Of a stretch of 15,444 bases of DNA, positions 12,679-15,444 are shown in pieces. Numbering within the stretch: position 1 is the stretch's first letter; the number at the start of each line of letters is the position of its first letter. The position numbers were made by a program, and so were the translations under genes. The notes beneath the pieces are model-generated. The model did not search any database, had not been told where the DNA came from, and was given only the letters and a program-made list of their open reading frames with translations. This stretch comes from Alphaproteobacteria bacterium (GTDB lineage Bacteria; Pseudomonadota; Alphaproteobacteria; Caulobacterales; Caulobacteraceae), in the NCBI GenBank assembly GCA_018895795.1, contig JAHINZ010000452.1, positions 1 to 15,444 of the forward strand, given 5' to 3'.

Positions 12679-14225
12679 CCCGCCGTCCGCAGGGTCCGGG
12701 CGATCTGCTCGTCGGTGCGCCGCAGGACCATCATCAGCGCCCCCGCCACGATCAACGGCAAGGCGGCCCACGCCACCAGACCCATCACCATCAGGGTCGT
12801 GCCCCCGGCGATCAGCCCGCCGACGAAGATCTCGGCCAGGGTCGCGAACCACGACGCCCCGCGACGGCGACGGAAGTCGGCGCGCTTGCCCGGCTTCTGA
12901 TGCCACAGATTGATCAGACCGCAGCACCAGGCGGTCAGGCCCGCGCCGACGGCGGTGATCAGCCCGGTCAGTGGCTGGAACCAGGTCAGGGCCGCGATCG
13001 GAACCGCCAGCAGCAGGGCCACCGGGATCATGGCGGCCGTCAGCTTGGCGCGACGCAGGGTGGACACCGGCGTGGGCGACACCGCCAGCAGGTCCGGGGT
13101 GTCCTCGGCCGACAGGGTGATCCAGGCCAGGCTGCCGGCCACCTGCCCGGCCATGAAGGCCACGAAGCCCGCCCCGCCGGCCAGGGCGGCGGCGTCGACC
13201 CCCTTGGCCGACCGCGCCAGCATCAGGGCCAACGGCAGCAGATACAGCACCCGCAGCAGCACCTGCGACAGCAGGGTGGCGTCGCGGCCGATCAGCCGCA
13301 GCTCCTTGCGGATGGTGGCGCGGAACGCCCCGGCCGCGAACGGCGAGGCGGGCTTGACGGGACCGCGCGCCCGGGTCGAGCTGGCGCCCTGGGCCGCGGC
13401 GGCGGCGTCGGAAAAGCGTCGCCCCAGAGCCATGGCGGCCAGCCAGAACAGGCCGCCCCCCACCGCCAGCATACCGATCAGCGGCAAGGGCTCGCCGACC
13501 ATGGCGCGCAGCGGCAGATCCGCGAACGGCGGCGGCGCCAGACGGCCGGTCTGCGCCGCCTGGGCCAGGTTGGCGTAGAGGTCCCGCGACGTCCCCTCGC
13601 CGATCAGGACGCGGTACTGGCTGGCCAGGAAGAAGGCCGCGCCGACCAGGGCCGCCAGCACCTGGGCCACGGTGCGAGTGCGGCGCGGACCGATCAGGGC
13701 GAACAGCGCCATGGCCAGGGACAGGCCCAGGGCCGTGGCGGTCAGGGCCAGGGCGATCAGCACGCCAAACACCCCCAGCCAGCCGGGGTGGCCATAGATC
13801 ACCGACGGCAGCAGCAACGGCGCGATAAAGACCATGAAGATCGTCGACACGCCGGTGGCCACGCCCAGGGCCCGGACCAGCAGCACCTTGGCCGGGGCGA
13901 TCGGCGAGGAGAACAACAGGTCCAGATCGCCGCGCTCGTACAGCGCCTCGGCCGACGCCCCCAGGGTCTGGGACAGCATCAGGGTCAGGACCACCGCGCA
14001 GGCCAGATCGGCGATCGCCACCGCCAGAGGCTGGATGGGAACCTGGTGGCCGTGGGTCGCCAGCGCCACGGTCACCCCGCCCACACAGGCGAAGGCGAAC
14101 AGGATGATCAGGCCGATCATCGCCCCGGGGCCCTTGCCGACCCGACCGGCGCGATAGCCGCGCCAGGTCAGCCGCATCTCGTGGGCGAGCAACCAGGCGG
14201 CGCTGGCGGGCGGCAGCAGGCTCAC
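12675..14225 (-). CDS. ABC-2 type exporter permease with duplicated loop motif
   Basis: 516 residues with about 12 hydrophobic segments (near 36-57, 66-88, 115-140, 148-178, 186-203, 246-266, 321-338, 349-371, 397-413, 419-441, 464-484, 486-501). The motif E-x-x-D-LL-x-x-SP occurs twice, ERGDLDLLFSSPI (97-109) and EDTPDLLAVSPTP (374-386), each followed by a basic turn and a new membrane segment, as if two half-permeases were fused. It should form the membrane part of the exporter whose ATPase is encoded just upstream: the GTG start at 14225 overlaps the ATPase stop in a GTGA (14222-14225). The substrate cannot be told from sequence. The gene end meets the histidine kinase gene end with a 4-bp overlap and no terminator between them. 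Confidence 0.88.
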   Translation of the reverse strand: MSLLPPASAAWLLAHEMRLTWRGYRAGRVGKGPGAMIGLIILFAFACVGGVTVALATHGHQVPIQPLAVAIADLACAVVLTLMLSQTLGASAEALYERGDLDLLFSSPIAPAKVLLVRALGVATGVSTIFMVFIAPLLLPSVIYGHPGWLGVFGVLIALALTATALGLSLAMALFALIGPRRTRTVAQVLAALVGAAFFLASQYRVLIGEGTSRDLYANLAQAAQTGRLAPPPFADLPLRAMVGEPLPLIGMLAVGGGLFWLAAMALGRRFSDAAAAAQGASSTRARGPVKPASPFAAGAFRATIRKELRLIGRDATLLSQVLLRVLYLLPLALMLARSAKGVDAAALAGGAGFVAFMAGQVAGSLAWITLSAEDTPDLLAVSPTPVSTLRRAKLTAAMIPVALLLAVPIAALTWFQPLTGLITAVGAGLTAWCCGLINLWHQKPGKRADFRRRRGASWFATLAEIFVGGLIAGGTTLMVMGLVAWAALPLIVAGALMMVLRRTDEQIARTLRTAG

Positions 14226-14968
14226 GCGGGCTGGCTCTCGGCGGTCAGTTGCAGGAACAGGTCCTCCAGGGTGGAGTCCCCCGACGCCCCGCCGGTCTGG
14301 GCCCGCAGCTCATCCATCCGCCCCTCGGCCAGCAGTTTGCCCCCGGCGATGATGCCGATGCGGTCGGCCATGCGCTCGGCGACTTCCAGGATGTGGGTGG
14401 TCAGGATCACCGTGCCGCCGGCGTCGACCCGAGCCTGCAGCATGTCCTTGACCAACCGCGCGGCGGCGGCGTCCAGGCCAGTCAGGGGCTCGTCGAGGAT
14501 CAGGAGTTTCGGGTCGTGGATCAGGGCCCCGGCCAGGGCCACCTTCTGTTTCATGCCGCGCGAAAAGCCCTCGCAGCGGCGGCGCGCCTCGTCGGCCAGA
14601 CCCAGCTGAGCCAGGAGCTGCTCGGCCCGGGTCTTGGCCAGCTTGGGATCGACCGTCCAGAGGCCGGCCACGAACTCCAGATATTCCAGCGGCGTCAGCC
14701 GGTCATAGATCATCGCCTCGTCGGGGGCCCAGGCCACCAGGGCCTTGGCGGCGGCGGGCTCGGCCCGGGCGTCGACGCCATAGATGCTGATCTCGCCGCC
14801 GTCGGGCTTGGTCAGACCCGCGACCATCCGCAGGGTGGTGGTCTTGCCCGCGCCATTGGGCCCCAACAGGGCGTAAAGCTCGCCCGCATGGACCGTCAGG
14901 TCGAGATCGACGACGGCGGGTTTGGCGAAGGTCTTGCTGAGACCCTTCACGATCAAGGCTTCGGTCAA
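14222..14968 (-). CDS. ABC exporter ATP-binding protein
   Basis: 248 residues. Walker A GPNGAGKTT (36-44), signature FSRGMKQKVALAGAL (135-149, a FSRGM form of LSGGQ), Walker B LLILDEP (155-161), D-loop LTGLD, switch histidine H192 (ILTTHILEVAERM). At the Q-loop the sequence is AWAPDEAMIYDRLTPLEYL, with PDE where many ABC proteins have PQ; this PDE form is common in the ABC-2 drug/export branch. The start is TTG 14968, preceded by GGGG at a fitting distance; no ATG or GTG upstream is in frame without a stop, and the opening MTEALIVKGLSKTF is normal. It powers the permease encoded next. The 75-nt gap from the gene at 15044 allows one operon, and I see no strong promoter in it. Confidence 0.95.
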   Translation of the reverse strand: MTEALIVKGLSKTFAKPAVVDLDLTVHAGELYALLGPNGAGKTTTLRMVAGLTKPDGGEISIYGVDARAEPAAAKALVAWAPDEAMIYDRLTPLEYLEFVAGLWTVDPKLAKTRAEQLLAQLGLADEARRRCEGFSRGMKQKVALAGALIHDPKLLILDEPLTGLDAAAARLVKDMLQARVDAGGTVILTTHILEVAERMADRIGIIAGGKLLAEGRMDELRAQTGGASGDSTLEDLFLQLTAESQPA

Positions 14969-15043
14969 CGCGGTCCCCAGGTCACGACTTCAGGTGGCAT
15001 GTGAACGCGATTGTCCGGCGAGGATCAAGCCGCCTCGCTCCGC

Positions 15044-15444
15044 CTAGTTCGGCGCGCCGGCCGCTTCCAGCTCGAAGGCGGCGTTCAGGGCGTCGTCGTC
15101 GGCGACCACGCCGTCCAGGGCGTTGTCCAAAAGGCCCTGCAGCGCCGACCAGACAAAGGCCAGCTGCTCCAGGACGGTCGGAACCTGATCGACCTCGAAG
15201 TCCGGATAGAGGTCTTCGATCAGCCACAGGCCGGTGTGCGGATCAAAGCCGAAGCGGCTGCCGATCAGCCGGAACTGGGCCCGCGCCACGGTCTCGAACA
15301 GGGCGTCCAGGGTCCGGGCGCGATCCAGATCCGCGGTGTCCAGCACCTGGCAGCGCACCTGCAGCCAGCCGTTCTCCGGGAACAGATAAAAGGCCCCGCC
15401 GTCGTCGGCGCCGGAGACCTCAAGACCGTTGTCGATCGCCTCCA
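15044..15444 (-). CDS. Unrecognised protein, C-terminal 133 residues (possibly YbjN/CesT-like)
   Basis: The reading frame is open from the window edge to TAG at 15046-15044; the true start is outside. The visible part runs ...EAIDNGLEVSGADDGGAFYLFPENGWLQVRCQVLD, then RTLDALFETVARAQFRLIGSRFGFDPHTGLWLIEDLYPDF, then VPTVLEQLAFVWSALQGLLD and an acidic end. The alternation of beta-like stretches with a long helix, and the 'GWLQVRCQVLD / FGFDPHTGLWLIEDL' pair, recall the YbjN/type III chaperone-like fold, whose bacterial members are small helper or regulatory proteins. That is only a resemblance. No signal peptide or membrane segment is visible. It is 75 nt upstream of the ABC exporter genes on the same strand and could be co-transcribed with them. 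Confidence 0.75.
   Translation of the reverse strand, partial: EAIDNGLEVSGADDGGAFYLFPENGWLQVRCQVLDTADLDRARTLDALFETVARAQFRLIGSRFGFDPHTGLWLIEDLYPDFEVDQVPTVLEQLAFVWSALQGLLDNALDGVVADDDALNAAFELEAAGAPN

Noticed and set aside
12900..14609. Plus-strand ORF of 569 codons opposite the ABC exporter genes
   Set aside because: Gln/Gly/His-rich antisense shadow of the permease and ATPase, with no domain pattern.
14969..15043. Separate promoter for the ABC exporter genes (TTGATC, then TTCACA 17 nt later, minus strand)
   Set aside because: The -10 matches poorly; co-transcription with the upstream gene explains the 75-nt gap as well.

Overview
The window is high-GC DNA with dense, mostly short-gapped genes, many 1-8 nt gene overlaps, several starts without a clear Shine-Dalgarno site and two TTG starts. 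Protein types and gene order (lysC/ubiG; comF-grxC-nitrilase-DUF1178; an HWE-family sensor kinase; a close relative of the mitochondrial complex I factor NDUFAF5) point to an alphaproteobacterium, most probably Caulobacterales (Caulobacter or Phenylobacterium). This placement comes from recognising protein families and was not checked by a search.

Layout. (1) 1-792, minus strand: the first 264 codons of aspartate kinase lysC, with a good promoter at 868-896. (2) 998-2665, plus strand: a toxin-antitoxin pair (long HTH+AbrB antitoxin, PIN-domain toxin) running straight into ubiG with a 2-nt gap, so the ubiquinone methyltransferase seems to be read and perhaps translated from the toxin-antitoxin operon. 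(3) 2791-4474, plus strand: two exported glycine-zipper proteins in tandem. The first is a 412-residue protein with tyrosines exactly seven residues apart and a recent 159-bp internal duplication. Both are preceded by near-matches to the general-stress (EcfG/SigT) promoter. A strong terminator at 4500-4525 ends the block. (4) 6896-4559, minus strand: comF, then grxC with its own promoter laid over the comF stop codon, a Nit-type amidase and a DUF1178 zinc-ribbon protein. (5) 6895-7806, plus strand: an NDUFAF5-type methyltransferase-fold protein whose start codon shares bases with that of comF. (6) 7878-8282, minus strand: mutT. (7) 8283-8688: a 406-bp gap with a 115-bp imperfect palindrome and a string of hairpins in front of (8) a DEAD-box RNA helicase (RhlE-like, TTG start, 8689-10140) with a terminator behind it. 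(9) 10408-12678, plus strand: an orphan HWE histidine kinase with four PAS-type sensor regions. (10) 14968-12675, minus strand: a two-gene ABC exporter (ATPase plus a permease with an internally duplicated motif). (11) 15444-15044, minus strand: the end of an unrecognised, possibly YbjN/CesT-like protein.

Themes. Respiration and redox recur: ubiG makes ubiquinone, the NDUFAF5 relative would serve complex I, glutaredoxin and the nitrilase fit glutathione upkeep, and mutT removes oxidised nucleotides. A stress theme is possible but inferred: HWE kinases of alphaproteobacteria often feed the PhyR/EcfG pathway, and the two glycine-zipper genes carry EcfG-like promoter candidates. I see no phage, IS element, CRISPR array, tRNA or rRNA. 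The most novel items are the tyrosine-heptad protein, the placement of the toxin-antitoxin pair upstream of ubiG, and the palindromic element with the structured leader before the helicase.
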